This document shows, in pieces, positions 47,352 to 59,489 of a stretch of 64,000 bases of DNA. Under the pieces are notes generated by a model that had not been told where the DNA came from, ran no database searches, and saw only the letters and a program-made list of their open reading frames with translations. A program made the position numbers and the translations under genes. Position 1 is the first letter of the stretch. Every line of letters begins with the position of its first letter. The stretch is from Pestalotiopsis fici W106-1 (taxonomy: Eukaryota; Ascomycota; Sordariomycetes; Amphisphaeriales; Sporocadaceae), in contig NW_006917093.1 of assembly GCF_000516985.1 (NCBI RefSeq), positions 1,860,001-1,924,000 on the forward strand, in the 5' to 3' direction.

Positions 47352-48067
47352 GGTGATCTGGGGATAAGCACGAGCGTTTTCAAGCGTAAAAACAATGTGA
47401 AGGATATGCGAAGGGCGGGCAATGCGGGACAAGAGCCAGATGGGGTATAAGTTTCTGTGGTATCGTGAATCAAGAGCAAACTGATCAAAGGAAGGATTCC
47501 GGATAGAAATAAAGGAGTAAACCCCAGGTTTTGATCATCAATGGCTAGGAAACAAATCTAAAGTATCGCCTCGTTCCCCAGACGGCGCCGCCATCCTTCT
47601 AACCGCATGCCACGGAGAGCTTACCCCAAGCCGAGGGAAGCCGTGGGGCCAACCTTGCCAACCATGGTTATCTTGACTCGTGGGGTTCAAAGTGCGGAAT
47701 TGAGCTGAGGTCATACCTCTGTCGGCGATTGCCGCGATGGCCTGGCAGCTGGTGCCAGGGCGTTGGCTATACTGACAGGAGTGGCAGTGGCTTGGCTTTT
47801 GCTCGCAGCCGTGGCATGTGATGAACGACAACGGGGACCTTGATCCAGAAGACGGAACAAGTCTACCACCGACGACCCAGCCCAGAAACCGGGGATTCCA
47901 CTAGAATCGAATGGCCCGTGCGCGAAAACGCAACAACGCCAAGCCTGTAGCAGCGACCGCCAAAAAGAATATCGCGAATGGTGAGCTGCTGCATCGTTGC
48001 TAGTTTGGCAGTCTCGGTGCAATTGCCATTCGTTCTTCAGCCCACACGATCCCGACCTACATCAGTC
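47352..48067. other. Shared divergent promoter of two mitochondrial protein genes
   Basis: 716 bp between the start codons of the acyl-CoA dehydrogenase (-) and uS12m (+). Both encode mitochondrial proteins, so co-regulation is plausible but unproven. No sites were identified with confidence. Confidence 0.5.
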
Positions 48068-48876
48068 ATGTCGGCATCGATCCTCAGATACCTTATGCCG
48101 TCGCTGGCCAGGCGGCCGGCTGTTGCCCCAGTCCCAGTCAAAGCCACTTGGTCCTCGATACCACGATCTTTCTCGACGACTCCCTCGCCGCAAGCGACAT
48201 TGAACCAGGTTATGAGAGTATGGCATCCACCGTCCTAGGCCATCAATGCCTACAAGCCTCGATGCGATTCATATCTTCTAACCATGTTCCTCCAGAAAAT
48301 CCGAACTGGCAAGCGCGCCCGCCACGCCGTCTCACCCGCTCTCGCCGATACACAGTGCCCGCAGCAAAAGGGCGTCTGCCTCAAGGTCGGTATTCAGCGA
48401 CCCAAGAAGCCCAACTCCGGCGAGCGCAAGACGGCCCGTGTGCGTCTGAGCTCTGGCCGTCAGATCACGGCCTACATTCCCGGAGAGGGTCACAACATCC
48501 AGCAGCACAGCGTCGTGCTTGTTCGCGGCGGTCGCAGTCAGGATTGTCCCGGTGTGCGATACCACTTGGTGAGAGGCGCATTGGATTTGGTAAGTTCTTC
48601 GAAAAGCCTATTGCTCCGAAACTCCTGAGTCGGGTTGTTCGTGGTGTTCTGGTATAGGACAAGTCGGACAAGGAATGATACTGGAAACACTGGCTCCAGT
48701 TTGTTCCGCCTGACTTTTCAGATCCGACATGTATATCACACTTTATCGATGCCCAGAATCCAGCCTTAGCGCAATAAGCTGCTAACAAATATATTCAGAG
48801 TGGTGTTGCCAACAGAATGTCAAGTCGCAGCAAGTACGGAACCAAGAAGCCTAAGAAGGCTTCAGTTGGTGCATAA
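48068..48876 (+). CDS. mrps12: Mitochondrial small-subunit ribosomal protein uS12m
   Basis: Exons 48068-48217, 48296-48589 and 48799-48876 (173 residues). It has a mitochondrial targeting N-terminus (RRPAVAP...RSFSTT), then ATLNQVMR joined to KIRTGKR, and the signature S12 core: [46 protein letters not shown] and [13 protein letters not shown]. The last exon gives [12 protein letters not shown], the conserved C-terminus. It sits at the decoding centre and is the site of streptomycin-type resistance changes in bacteria. The intron 2 (209 nt) is longer than usual here. Confidence 0.96.
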
Positions 48877-50123
48877 AGGAGTCACGGTGATAAGGGAGAA
48901 GATATGTAAAGTCGGGGGTTTCATGAGAAAAGGCTTCGAGACCAAAGATACCTACTTGTCCGAATTCACGGACATTGATATCACATTGTACCAAATAATT
49001 GTAGCATAACAAGACGGAAGCTCTGCTTCGAACATTATTTTGAGCTTTCGGCCATCCTCGATTCCGAATTACAGCCAGGCCTACAATGCATAAATGTTTA
49101 CTATATCGATGGCCGGTCAACTTTCATACTGGAGATCGTGGGCTACTCCCAAGCTTGACTGGTCGTCCTCGACCACCAATTCTGGGGCTGCACTGGGAAG
49201 TCTCAGACTTGAGTCAACTTAACGAGGCACAAGCGTGATTCCTTATTGCCAACGGACTGGGTCAAATCCACAAAACCGAATGTGTTGTTCATTGATAAGC
49301 ATGAGACCATAATCTACCCAAGAGCCGCAGATATGGCGATCTTAAAGTTAGACATGTAGGAAGTCCTCGCCACTTGTGATAGGCATGTCGAAAATAGACC
49401 TTGTATCTCGAAAAAGTGAGTTGACTTATGGTTGCGTACCCCAATTTCAATAGCAATAGCAAAATTGATCTTAAGCCGTACCCATTTGTATTTTCTGACC
49501 ACTTTTCTCTTGCATTCATGAAAGAGACGGGCACGGGCAACTGAGACTCTCAAAACTCAGTGCTAGCAAACCACATGCAAGCATGCAGTCAATGTTTCTT
49601 GCATTTCACTTACGAAGACCTCATAATACGAATAATCATTGCTCGTGATGTCGTTGAATTGATCATAGAATGACTATCTCCAGAACGATTTAGCCATTAA
49701 TTGGTTTCAATAACATTTGTCTTGCGCCTCGATGTTCAAGTACAAACACGATGCCGCAAGACTGTAGGGATATGGACTTTGCTGAACGTTGTAATATGTA
49801 CGCATGCCGGTAGCAGTATTATGGTTGCTAATGACAGGGGCATAGCTCACATTAGGTATCCTGCGTTTAGTCTAACCTAGTCTCTAAGCAGCCTAGCCCA
49901 GGTCCCCGGACAATTACACAGTCTGGTAGGTACCGCTCACAGGTACCTTGACTTGAGACCAGGTGTGTAGCCTGGATGGGTGCATCAACCATCCTGACAA
50001 ATACGGGTTCCCATTCCCGTCGCCAAATGTGAGAACACCACTTCTGAGGCACTGTCGCCTCTGCCAGAACACCACCATCACACCGTATTTGTTATATATT
50101 CGAATGCTGGAATATTCGTCGCC
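48877..50123. other. Intergenic region
   Basis: 1.25 kb between uS12m and GPI8, both on plus. Only scattered short frames without features. The right end must hold the GPI8 promoter. Confidence 0.5.
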
Positions 50124-51359
50124 ATGAGAATTGCAAACGTCCTCCAACTGCCGCTGCTGCTGGCCTCGAGCCTGCTGGCCCCTGTGTCCGCGGAACACAC
50201 CAGCAACTGGGCGGTCCTCGTCGGGACGTCGCGGTTCTGGTTCAATTATCGACATCTCGCCAATGTTTTGTCCATGTACAGGACGGTCAAGCGGTTGGGC
50301 ATCCCAGACTCGCAGATCATTCTCATGCTGCCGGACGACATGGCCTGCAACCCGCGCAACGCCTTCCCCGGCACCGTCTACAGTAACGCCGATCGAGCCG
50401 TCGACTTGTATGGCGACAACATCGAGGTGGATTACAGGGGCTACGAGGTCACAGTTGAGAACTTCATTCGACTGTTGACCGACCGCGTCGGCGATGAGAT
50501 GCCTAGGAGTAAGAGGCTATTGACGGACGATCGGAGCAATATCTTTGTCTACATGACGGGGCACGGCGGCAACGAGTTTCTGAAGTTCCAGGATGCCGAA
50601 GAGATTGGCGCGTTTGATTTGGCCGATGCATTTGAGCAAATGTGGGAGAAGAGGAGGTATGCAATCTCCAGACCTGGGCCATGACAGCATTTGCAATTGA
50701 TGTGCTAACGTTGGACCAACAGATACCACGAGATCTTGTTCATGATCGACACGTGCCAGGCCAATACCATGTACAGCAAGCTCTACTCGCCAAACATTAT
50801 TGCTACAGGGTCTTCCGAGCTAGACCAGTCGTCATACTCACACCACGCCGACAACGATGTGGGCGTGGCCGTCATCGACCGCTACACATACTATAATCTG
50901 GAGTTCCTTGAGTCTGAGGTCAAGGACCTGAACAGCAAGAAGACCATTGGCGATTTGTTTGACAGTTACAGCTACGAGAAGATTCACTCCCATGCAGGCG
51001 TGCGTTACGATTTGTTTAGAGACGGCGTTGACGCAGCACGTAGCCGGCTTCTGACCGACTTTCTTGGCAATGTGCAGAATGTTGAGATTGATGGTACCAG
51101 GAACAGCACTGTTGATGATGACATGCTCGCTCTTAGCAGAACCATTGCCCAGCTCAGGGTGCTTGCCGACGAGCAAGAAGCTGCCGAGAAAAACGCCAGT
51201 GAACCCGTCAAGTCGGAAAAGAAGTTTGAAAGAAAAGTTCCTGCAGCCAGACCCCTAGACGATGGTAATTGGTGGGCAAAGAAGCTGGTCGGCGCAACTG
51301 CACTGGCTGGATGTAGTGCATTGTGGGCTCTGGGCTCCTACTTGGAGAAGGCGAGGTAG
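50124..51359 (+). CDS. gpi8: GPI-anchor transamidase catalytic subunit GPI8
   Basis: Exons 50124-50656 and 50723-51359 (389 residues). It is the C13-type cysteine protease that removes the GPI-attachment signal peptide and transfers the GPI anchor to proteins in the ER. Signal peptide (about 1-22, ending VSA). Motifs: [17 protein letters not shown] after the signal peptide, catalytic His in [10 protein letters not shown], and catalytic Cys in [11 protein letters not shown] shortly after the splice. The C-terminal hydrophobic span (about 365-385) anchors it to the membrane, as in fungal Gpi8. An essential eukaryotic gene. Confidence 0.96.
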
Positions 51360-51925
51360 GTCGTATTAGCAGTGCCGACCGTTCCATCAATGATGCTTCA
51401 AGAAATATTCAATTATTAGAGATACCCAAATTACAAATAAATGACTGCCGCGACATCTTGCGATCAAATGATATGTAAACATCTTCCATGTTTTACGCGT
51501 ATAACAATTTATAGTGTGCCCCCAGCCTGTCAGAGCAGCTTTTAGTGGTTGGCGACAATGCATCTTTTTAAGCACTTTGGAGCAGCAATTTTCTACCTAT
51601 GTACCCATGTACCTGCCTCGTGCCAGGCAGTCTTCGTTTCAAGAGACGGAGCGCTGCCAAACATATTCCTTTTCACCTCATCTACTACTCAGCATGAAAA
51701 GCTTCACTACTCAAGATTGACCGTTTGAGATTTTTCGGACAAGATTTCAGGTCGTTGGCATTCCCCACCGCATTACCTACACACTGGCGCAAGCTTGAAA
51801 GTGAATCTCAAAGAACACGACAATGAGATCGAGATATCTTGGTACTTACAGCATTGTTAGACACATTGAATCAGCCTGAGTCTATTTCACCAGGAATTGG
51901 GGCTGCCACGGCATCGTAACTCATC
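51360..51925. other. Intergenic region
   Basis: 566 bp, GPI8 3' flank and the TFIIIC-like gene promoter. Nothing recognised. Confidence 0.5.
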
Positions 51926-54350
51926 ATGTCGGCTCAGAACAAGACCTCAGAAGAGCCGACTGGCATCCTTCCACTCGAGACCTTGAACCTCCGGGCAGTG
52001 GCACTTACAACGCACAACCTGGCCTGGTCGCCTGATGCCGAGCTGGCCGTTGCCTCGGATGATTCTATATATTTATACCTTCCCGAATATCCATCGCAGG
52101 GCACCAGGACCAAATCCACTTCGCTTGCCGACCTGGACACAAGACGACAGTACTATGAGGTCGCGCTGCGCTTTCCCGCAGTGGAACGGCGCGTCCCCGA
52201 GCTGAATCGACCACTATTCGAGCGGCTCAAGCAGCCGTTTCCGGAATTCGACTTTACATGGGAGGCCGGGCAGAGCATAGTCGCTAATCTCGGCAGCTCT
52301 CTGAACCATGTGGTCGCTCTCGAATGGTCCCCCAACGGTCTGGGACGGATGAGAAGATCGGTGCTCGCCGTGCTCACGGGAAGCGGCGCGCTGACTGTCT
52401 ACTGCGAGGGTATAGTTGCCGACGACGCCGGAGGTATCAAGATCAAAGGTCGCAATATCCGCGCCATTAGCTCCTGGGTGGTGCCCTGGGGCGTCGGCGG
52501 CAATCTCCTCCTGCCTAGAGCCAAGTACCACGATTCGCCCTACTCGTTGGAGCACATCACATCGTTTTCATGGGCTAGGGACCTCGAGAAGAATGGCTCC
52601 TTGTTGGCCTACATGAATGACGAGGACGAGATTGTGATTCTTTCGGTTCAGTCTCGGCACACGATTGTGGGCGAAGAGAATGATCCGGGCGAATGGCGGG
52701 TTGAGGAGCTGGCTCGGTTTGCTGGTGGCGGACCGCACGAGAAGAGCGATGTAAGGACGTGGCACCTCCGTCGAATTGGAACTTTGCTGATATGTATTGT
52801 CGTAGCCATGCGATCCAGATTCTATGCCTTCTGGTTCGTCCTTCGCTCTACGCTGGAGTCCATGGCTGCAGCGCTCTGGCAGCAGATCGGCAATCCTCTC
52901 ATACGTGACCAGAAATTATGTCGGATTCCGCCAAATCACCATCAAGGGAACATGGAGGGACTTTAAGACCCCAGAGGTTGAAGTACAGCCATATGACATT
53001 AGTGGTACATGTCTGCACCTCGGCCCCGACGCATTCATCACATGGGAAGACTTGGTATAGATGATACTCCTTGCTTGTTCTCGGTCATATACTAAACTGC
53101 ATCTAGATATGGACAAAAGGCCAGTCAAAAGAGTGCCGTGGAATTATTGCAACACCATTCACGACACAGTCATTCAATGTCACATTTGACAGCACCATCG
53201 ACCCCGCGACGACTGCCAAACACTCAATTTCTGAGTGCGGTACCGCATATCCATCACATGGACATGCCAGCAACCACTCGAATCCAATCACTGGCCTCGT
53301 TGTGCATGCTCCAGATATCTCCAAGTCAACAGATATCCCCTATTTCTCTCTGAGCCGACTCTCGGCAACCAACACAAATAACGATTGGTATCAGACAAAC
53401 CTGCCTCTGCCTGCGGATCCCGACAAGGCTCCATCAAAACCTGCGTGGGTGACTGAGATCTCTGATTTGCTTGAAGTAACAGAGCCCCTTTCGATGGCGT
53501 ATCGATATTACAATCCCGATGGGGCAACAAAATCAGAATCTGATGCTGGTGGCAGCGAAAACGAGGATGATAACAGCATGCTAGACGATGACGAAGATGA
53601 CGAGTTTGAAGACTTCGACTCGGATGAAGAAAATGGTAAGGCCACTTTCGTCGACGAGCTTAACGACCCGTTCGAGGGAATGGAGAGGATCAACCCAAAC
53701 CGGCTGCGTATCTGGGGAATGGCTGCTAGCCCCGGCAGTGGCGTCGTAGCCGTCTTCACCACCCTATATAGTACCATCAAGCCGGAGCGCTACACATTTG
53801 CCGGCCTGCGATGCAGAATCATGTTTGGTAAAAGCCTGGCGCCCGTCGATCCGGCATTCTTCTCGACGAGAAAATTGTCCACGGAAGCCCGGGCTTTCGA
53901 ATGGATGTATGGAGATGCTCCACAGGTTCCCGGCGTCGGACTGCTCAATGGTACCTCGGCAGAGACGACCTCGAAACAGCAAGCTCTCAAGGGAGCCTTC
54001 AAGCATGTTGCGGAAAAGGTAAAGTGTGCCCTGTGTGGTGCAAAGCTCGAAATACAAGCTGGAACATCACGGTGTCCAAAAGGTCATGTCTTTGGTGAGT
54101 TCAAATTTTGGCATGCAAGCAACGAGGTCGAGGACTTATGTATACTGACTATAATTCTATAGCAAATTGTGCGGCAACGGGCATCCCCGTCCTGGCGCCA
54201 GGAATTTCTAATAATTGCGGCGTCTGCGGCTCCAAATGTCTCAAGCCTAATGAGCTCCCAGACGACATTGGCGACGCTGCAACTGCTGCTGCAAAGCAGA
54301 TTTCAGCCGAGACGTGCGGAGGGTGTGGCGGCAAATTCTTGAATCACTGA
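51926..54350 (+). CDS. TFIIIC subunit (delta/90-kDa type) with zinc-binding C-terminus
   Basis: Exons 51926-52750, 52806-53054, 53107-54094 and 54163-54350 (749 residues). The N-terminal WD-like domain starts near LRAVALTTHNLAWSPD. The C-terminus carries paired Cys motifs (CALCGAKLE, CPKGHVF, CGVCGSKC, CGGCGGKF) as in the zinc-finger region of TFIIIC subunits, following the pattern of the Pfam TFIIIC delta and zf-TFIIIC families. A strongly acidic tract (about residues 520-550) lies between. TFIIIC binds the A and B boxes of tRNA genes to recruit RNA polymerase III. The nuclear location is inferred. Its gene lies 27 kb from the tRNA-Arg gene, which is probably coincidence. Confidence 0.85.
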
Positions 54351-54693
54351 GCCTGGCCCACGGAAAACTATCGCATGCAATAAAAGAAAGATGATAAGAA
54401 CAACAAATTCAATCTCAATCCAGGCTCCTTGAAACCAGCCCCTCATGCTGCTCGTTGACTTGCAATGAGGTGGGTGAATCTCGATATTCTACAACGCCTC
54501 GTATCCTGAACACCATAAATGCTAATAACCCTTTGGAAAAGTGAATGACATCTGACCACGTGAGAAACAATAGTATATCCTTGCCACCTAAAATAACGAT
54601 GCCTTTTTGACGCCTTTTGACTCGCAATGCATGCGAACATGTGTAAGTTGAGACAGGGGCAGATGCTGGGAACTTGTTGTGACGAAACAAGGT
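54351..54693. other. Convergent intergenic region
   Basis: 3' flanks of the TFIIIC-like gene and the small membrane protein gene. Nothing recognised. Confidence 0.5.
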
Positions 54694-55110
54694 CTATACC
54701 GTCGTGTTGGGTCTTGCGCGGTTCTTGAGGATGGATTGCATAGGCATAGCGCGCCGAGGCAGAAGAGTGTCGGCTGTGCTTTGTCGACGAGGAAGATCAT
54801 CGAGTTCTTGGCCCTGCTCTGGATCAACAGGCTTTCTGCGGCGGGACGGGCACGAGCAGCAGTAGGCACAGTAGAAGACGACGCCGATAAGCAGACCGAG
54901 GACGATGAGCACGCCCATGATGGCAATGGCCACGGATACGGTGATTGTGTCGTCATCTACAGGCGCGGTCGCTTTGTGCCTCTTGTCGGTGACGAGGCCT
55001 ATCATGTCGCGTGCCTGTATGCTAGTATGGATGTAGGAGGTAAAATTTCGGATGTTCCACTGCTGCCCGGAGGGATTGGACGGCGTGAGCATCTCGACGA
55101 CTTGGTCCAT
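54694..55110 (-). CDS. Small single-pass membrane protein, unrecognised
   Basis: A single exon of 138 residues. A short N-terminal part with an NFTSYI N-glycosylation-like site, a hydrophobic stretch of about 23 residues (TVSVAIAIMGVLIVLGLLIG and on, about 56-78) directly followed by a Cys-rich CAYCCSC segment and a basic SRRRKP stretch that would favour a cytosolic C-terminus. The tail is polar. No family recognised. Start at the first ATG. Confidence 0.6.
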   Translation of the reverse strand: MDQVVEMLTPSNPSGQQWNIRNFTSYIHTSIQARDMIGLVTDKRHKATAPVDDDTITVSVAIAIMGVLIVLGLLIGVVFYCAYCCSCPSRRRKPVDPEQGQELDDLPRRQSTADTLLPRRAMPMQSILKNRARPNTTV

Positions 55111-56910
55111 GATTCGAGACTGGAGGGGTACAGATGAATTATCGCAGGTTCTTTGAGTGGCCTAGAAGAGAGTATAAGGCGTAAAAGCAAAACCAACTGT
55201 TGAAATGTCCAAAATGTCCAAGGTCCTAGGGTAGTGGGTGAGTGGGTGGGTGCTCGGGTCTTATAGGGGACGCTCAAATTTACACTTTTTACCCTTCTCT
55301 AATTCTTTTCATTTTCTTCTTGGTCCTTTCTCCGACAGGATTATTTGTGAAGGGCCAGCAACCTCTGCGGCCGAATAATAAATCTTAATGCGCCGAACGT
55401 TCGGTGCCTGAAAGCCGGAAGGGTTGACACTACTGCAGGTACTTGTTGTGACGTCTGGTTAAGATCCAGCACAATAGGCGCATGATGCAGTTACTCATGG
55501 ATTCGTAAATACTAATTCATTAATGACATCCGGCGATGGTTCTGGGTTGTTTCGGTTCTCTGTAAACGTATGTGGGAATCCTGTTGAGGAGCGTCACTCC
55601 ATTTACAGATCGCAATAGAGCGTACGGGGGGTTCTTTTCCTAAATTACCGAAGCGCCAGAGATCTATCGGTCCTATCGGCGGCATCTAAAGTCTTCAAGG
55701 TCACATGGGCCTCTGAATACAACTCTAACGTCGCAAAACTTATGCCCTCATAGAATCAGCGATGGCAGAGATGAAGGTTTTCGGTCTTGGTTCAAAGCCC
55801 CTTGGACTATCTACCTAGGTACCTAATTATTTTACCCAAAGCATAGCTTACCCAGACAACAGGGTATCTAACAGACTGTCCTTGGTTTACGGCATAAAGC
55901 CATCAAACAAGGTCATGATATTGAGTTCAACAATAATTCGCCTCTTCGGTGCTTGGTGTACAGACGGAATATCTCGTACCATTTGGTCTTATGTTTCTCC
56001 TATATCAATAGGACTTGAATTTTATATCTGGTCCTGAATCTTGAGACCATTAAGTGGTGTAATTCAATAATTGCTATCATAATGACCAGCGTTCTGGGTT
56101 CCTATGTAGTCCATTTTCACGTCTTTGTTACTCGCCAATACCATGAGTAAGAATAATTGTCTTTTCTGCTCAATTTTCATTGACAAGGTCTTGGAACAGA
56201 TAGTGCTATGCCTCACATCGATGCTATATATGTGTCCTTCTATGCCAATCGGTTTATGCATTTGATCACTATCTTGGACACATAGACTGGCACATTATCG
56301 TGTATCTGATCCACTCTGTGAACCAATGAGACCTTTCTTGATTTGATTATGATAGAGCCTTCAACAAGGTAGGAAAGACCAAGTTCGATGTATATGCTGT
56401 TGATAGATGTCTAGCTGTGCTTGTGAGTCAAGGATATAGCTAGCATATTGGTAAGTAACTGTACTCGCCGATTGTAGGCCGCCCTTTTCCGTGTATATCT
56501 CCGTTGGCGCCTATACTCTGCCCCGTCTCGTCTTTCGACCCGTTCCATTGTCAACTCCACCGTCGTCCATGTAGATTCAGACATCGTCGCCATTGCCTCG
56601 TGTAAGCATGCTAGTACTATTAATTTGTCTGGACCATTTACGCATTTACCATGTCTCCCCCCAAAGCTCAATAAGCGCTTAAGCAGTACTGCCCCCTCCA
56701 AGATGACTTTAATTGTTTGCAGCTGTTGCTTGAGATCAACCCCCCAAGACTTTTCACCTGCTAGCCACACAGGTGTTTGATTGAAATTTTCCATCCCACC
56801 ATTTCTTTCCTTTGCCCAGTCAACTGCTCATCAACTAGCTCATCTCATCGTGGATTCGAACAGTCTGGGGACTCAGCCCATCAACCTGAAGGCTGAATAC
56901 CCGAGTCAAG
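55111..56910. other. Gene-poor region
   Basis: 1.8 kb. A minus-strand open frame of 127 codons at 56411-56794 starts with ATG but shows no domain and looks like chance or a young gene. AT-rich stretches lie at 55900-56400. The right end is the 5' flank of the Gln-rich gene. Confidence 0.45.
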
Positions 56911-58040
56911 ATGAACAATCCCTCGCACCCCCAATCGTCGACAACGGCGGGCCGCCGCCGGATCATGACTCAGGCTGATCGCGTAAGTTGCTGCGACTTT
57001 CATCACGCACCCATCAACGCTTGCCCCTCGGAAATGTACCCAGCTGACCCGAGCGCATCAAATCTATTCAGATCAATCTTCTCGCCTTCTGTCTGGTTGA
57101 CATCCACATCAGCACGAACAAATCCATCGACATGACGGCGTTGAAAGAGTTCTTCCCGGAGCGCTACATCCAGGATCTCTATCGAGTCATCTTCGATACC
57201 TGCCAGCATCTGGGCCCCCAAGCACCCGCTTCTCCACTCGCCCCGGCCAGTTTTGGTTTTCCCGAGTCGTGGTACCAGAGTCCTCGCGCTGCCGGACGCG
57301 ATCCTCGGGAGTGTTTGCGGGATATCCTCAAAGGTCCTGTAGTTAAAGATCTTCGTCCACGCTCTGGTTTGCCCTATGTCACCCTCGAAAGCTTTTCGCA
57401 GATTCTTCGCGACAAGAAGCCGGCAGACCAACGCGGATCTGGACTTGGACAAGCTGGTCCAGTCACTCAACATGCGTCTGTACTCAGACAGCCTGATACA
57501 GCTGGCCCAGTCTCTCAACCTGCGTCTATACCCAGACAGCCTGATGCAGCTGGTCCAGTTTCTCAACCTGCGTCTGTACCCGGACAGCCTGATACAGCTA
57601 GTCAGAAAGGACCTGAAAAGAAGTTGGGGTATCTAGATGCCCACTTCGAAGAACTCGACAGACAATTCAGGGCATACGGATACCCTGGATCTGCCCATGG
57701 ACAAGTTAGTTCAGCTGCTCGTCCTGGGTCTGTTTTTCAACAGCCTCATCAGGGCGCTCAATGTGAACCTACATTTGGATCTTCTCACGTAGGCGCTCAA
57801 CATGGCCTCGCCAATGGTTACCAACCGATCGATCAGGCCTCCCAGGTTACCAAACCCTTCCATGAAACTGTCACTTGACCTTATATGGCAGCTTTCCAGA
57901 ATTTTGGCCAAGCTCCTATCATCAGAGCCCACGGCCCAGTTATTCATAACCGAGCTCCCATGCCTGTTTTCAGTCATGCATACGCTCAATCCATTCCACG
58001 AGGCTTTGCTGGAGGCAATGAAGAGCGAGGCCCGCATTGA
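56911..58040 (+). CDS. Gln/Pro-rich protein with tandem 16-residue repeats
   Basis: Exons 56911-56982, 57072-57845 and 57900-58040 (328 residues; all joints phase 0). No known domain. The middle region contains three 16-residue repeats (consensus GPVSQPASVPRQPDTA), coded by 48-bp units at about 57451-57594, followed by a short charged segment and a Gln/His/Ala-rich part (HVGAQHGLANGYQPIDQ). The tail after the third splice is PVFSHAYAQSIPRG-like. The start and first intron are the least certain parts. No signal peptide. Probably a lineage-restricted protein. Confidence 0.6.
57451..57594 (+). repeat. 48-bp tandem repeat, about three units
   Basis: Three units of 48 bp, so each adds 16 codons and keeps the frame. 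They differ by single bases. Within the coding frame they give Pro/Gln-rich repeats. In a second frame the same DNA reads as a leucine-rich pattern (LVQ.LNLRLYPDSLIQ), a result of repetitive sequence and not evidence for a second protein. Confidence 0.75.
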
Positions 58041-58485
58041 GCCCAAGGCGAGCCACGAAAGCGCTTATAATGAATCCGTTTGAATACTATTGCTTGCTGC
58101 TCACTGGGGAAAGGACGACAATGCATATACCACCTGGGGGAAATGGAAATGGAAATGACCAACAAGGTAAATTGGCAATTTTCGATCACATTTTTGTCTC
58201 GAGATATGATAGTATCCTTGGATTGGCCAATCCGAGTAGCACCCCTTCATGCTTGAATTAGGGGCATGGCCGTAATACAAAATTTTATTTTCTCTGAACC
58301 ACGCCAATAAAATGGCAGTCTAAAACCATAAGTGGTCATCTGTTTTGATTTTCTTTCTCATAGTGGGAGGTGAGTTTTCCCATTCCTTGCGTCGTGTCGT
58401 CGTGATCCATATCAGTTGCCTTTCCTCCTCTCAGAGGCGGCAAATATTCATTCGTACTATTCCAAGCGACTACTACCGCTTTGAC
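58041..58485. other. Convergent intergenic region
   Basis: 445 bp between two convergent genes. Nothing recognised. Confidence 0.5.
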
Positions 58486-59046
58486 TCAAATCTCTTGCAA
58501 CTCCTTGATCAACCTCCGGGCCTCCTCTCCAAAGTCAAAGCTCTTGCCTCCTATCATGAGCTTGGCCTTTGGGTCGGTTCCATTCTCGCAAATGCACATG
58601 CCGGCCATGAAGGAGCGGGTCCAGATGTCGCCTCGCTTCTCGACGCCGGCGGCGCCCAGCTTGGGAAAGGGCTGGACCTTGCCGTCCTTGTCCTTGAGCT
58701 CGCCCTTTTCCTCGTCCCACGTCCACTCCCAGACCGAGGACTCGTCGGCATAGGCCCAGGGGTTGGCAATGTCCTTGGTCTTGCGCGAGGCGCCGGCGGG
58801 CAAAAAGGGCAGCACGTGCTCGACGTAGGTGGTCTGGACAAAGTCCGAGACCATGAGGAGGGCGGGAGCTGTCTTCTTGGTATCCGTGGGGTAGCGAGCT
58901 GCTGTGGGCGGCTCCGTGTAGATGTACTGTGGGTGATTGAAGAGCTGTCGGAGGAGCTCGGCGTGGAGGCGGGCAATCTTGAAGGCCTCCTTTGGCGTGG
59001 GGTGCTTGAATGGAGCATTCATGTTGGCCATCATGCTTTGCATCAT
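58486..59046 (-). CDS. Unrecognised 186-residue protein
   Basis: A single exon. Starts MMQSMMANMNAPF, then a helical charged region (KIARLHAELLRQLF), a VWEWTWDEEKGELKDKDGK segment, and GDIWTRSFMAGMCIC near the end. No signal peptide, membrane span or motif that I recognise. Codon use and a long open frame with a clean ATG make it a likely real gene. Similar proteins are probably in related fungi, but this could not be checked. Confidence 0.6.
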   Translation of the reverse strand: MMQSMMANMNAPFKHPTPKEAFKIARLHAELLRQLFNHPQYIYTEPPTAARYPTDTKKTAPALLMVSDFVQTTYVEHVLPFLPAGASRKTKDIANPWAYADESSVWEWTWDEEKGELKDKDGKVQPFPKLGAAGVEKRGDIWTRSFMAGMCICENGTDPKAKLMIGGKSFDFGEEARRLIKELQEI

Positions 59047-59489
59047 ATTGGGTAGATTAGAAGAGATGTTCTTTGGAGCAATTGGTGTGTTGGGTGAAGT
59101 TGGTAGTTGATCAAAGACTTTTTGATATTTCTATTCTGGCAAAGGTGATACTCAACAGCGATTACTGGCTTGAGGAATATTGGAAGAAATAGTGGGTTGA
59201 AACGCGTCGAATCACGCGTTGAGTGAAAGTTACGTAGTGGATGGTGGGGTAATTAGACTGTATGACGTTGAAGTGGTGGGGGAAACACAAATGCCGGACG
59301 CTTAATTTGGACCCTGATGGCCACTATGAATAGTACACTGTACTGACCTCGGAACTGGTTACAGAACATTGAAGTACAACCCTTCCGAATGAAGGTATCA
59401 GGATATCAGGCACTGGAACTTTTAGAAAAAACATGAATATTTATTATCCCTACGACTATTGCCAAACAAAAATTTGATGACCACTGGAA
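59047..59489. other. Intergenic region
   Basis: 443 bp: upstream of the 186-residue gene and 3' of the HAUS6-like gene (both minus). Nothing recognised. Confidence 0.5.

Noticed and set aside
56411..56794. A 127-codon minus-strand frame with an ATG start
   Set aside because: No recognisable features and it overlaps the 5' flank of the Gln-rich gene. Listed only as an open frame in a gene-poor region.
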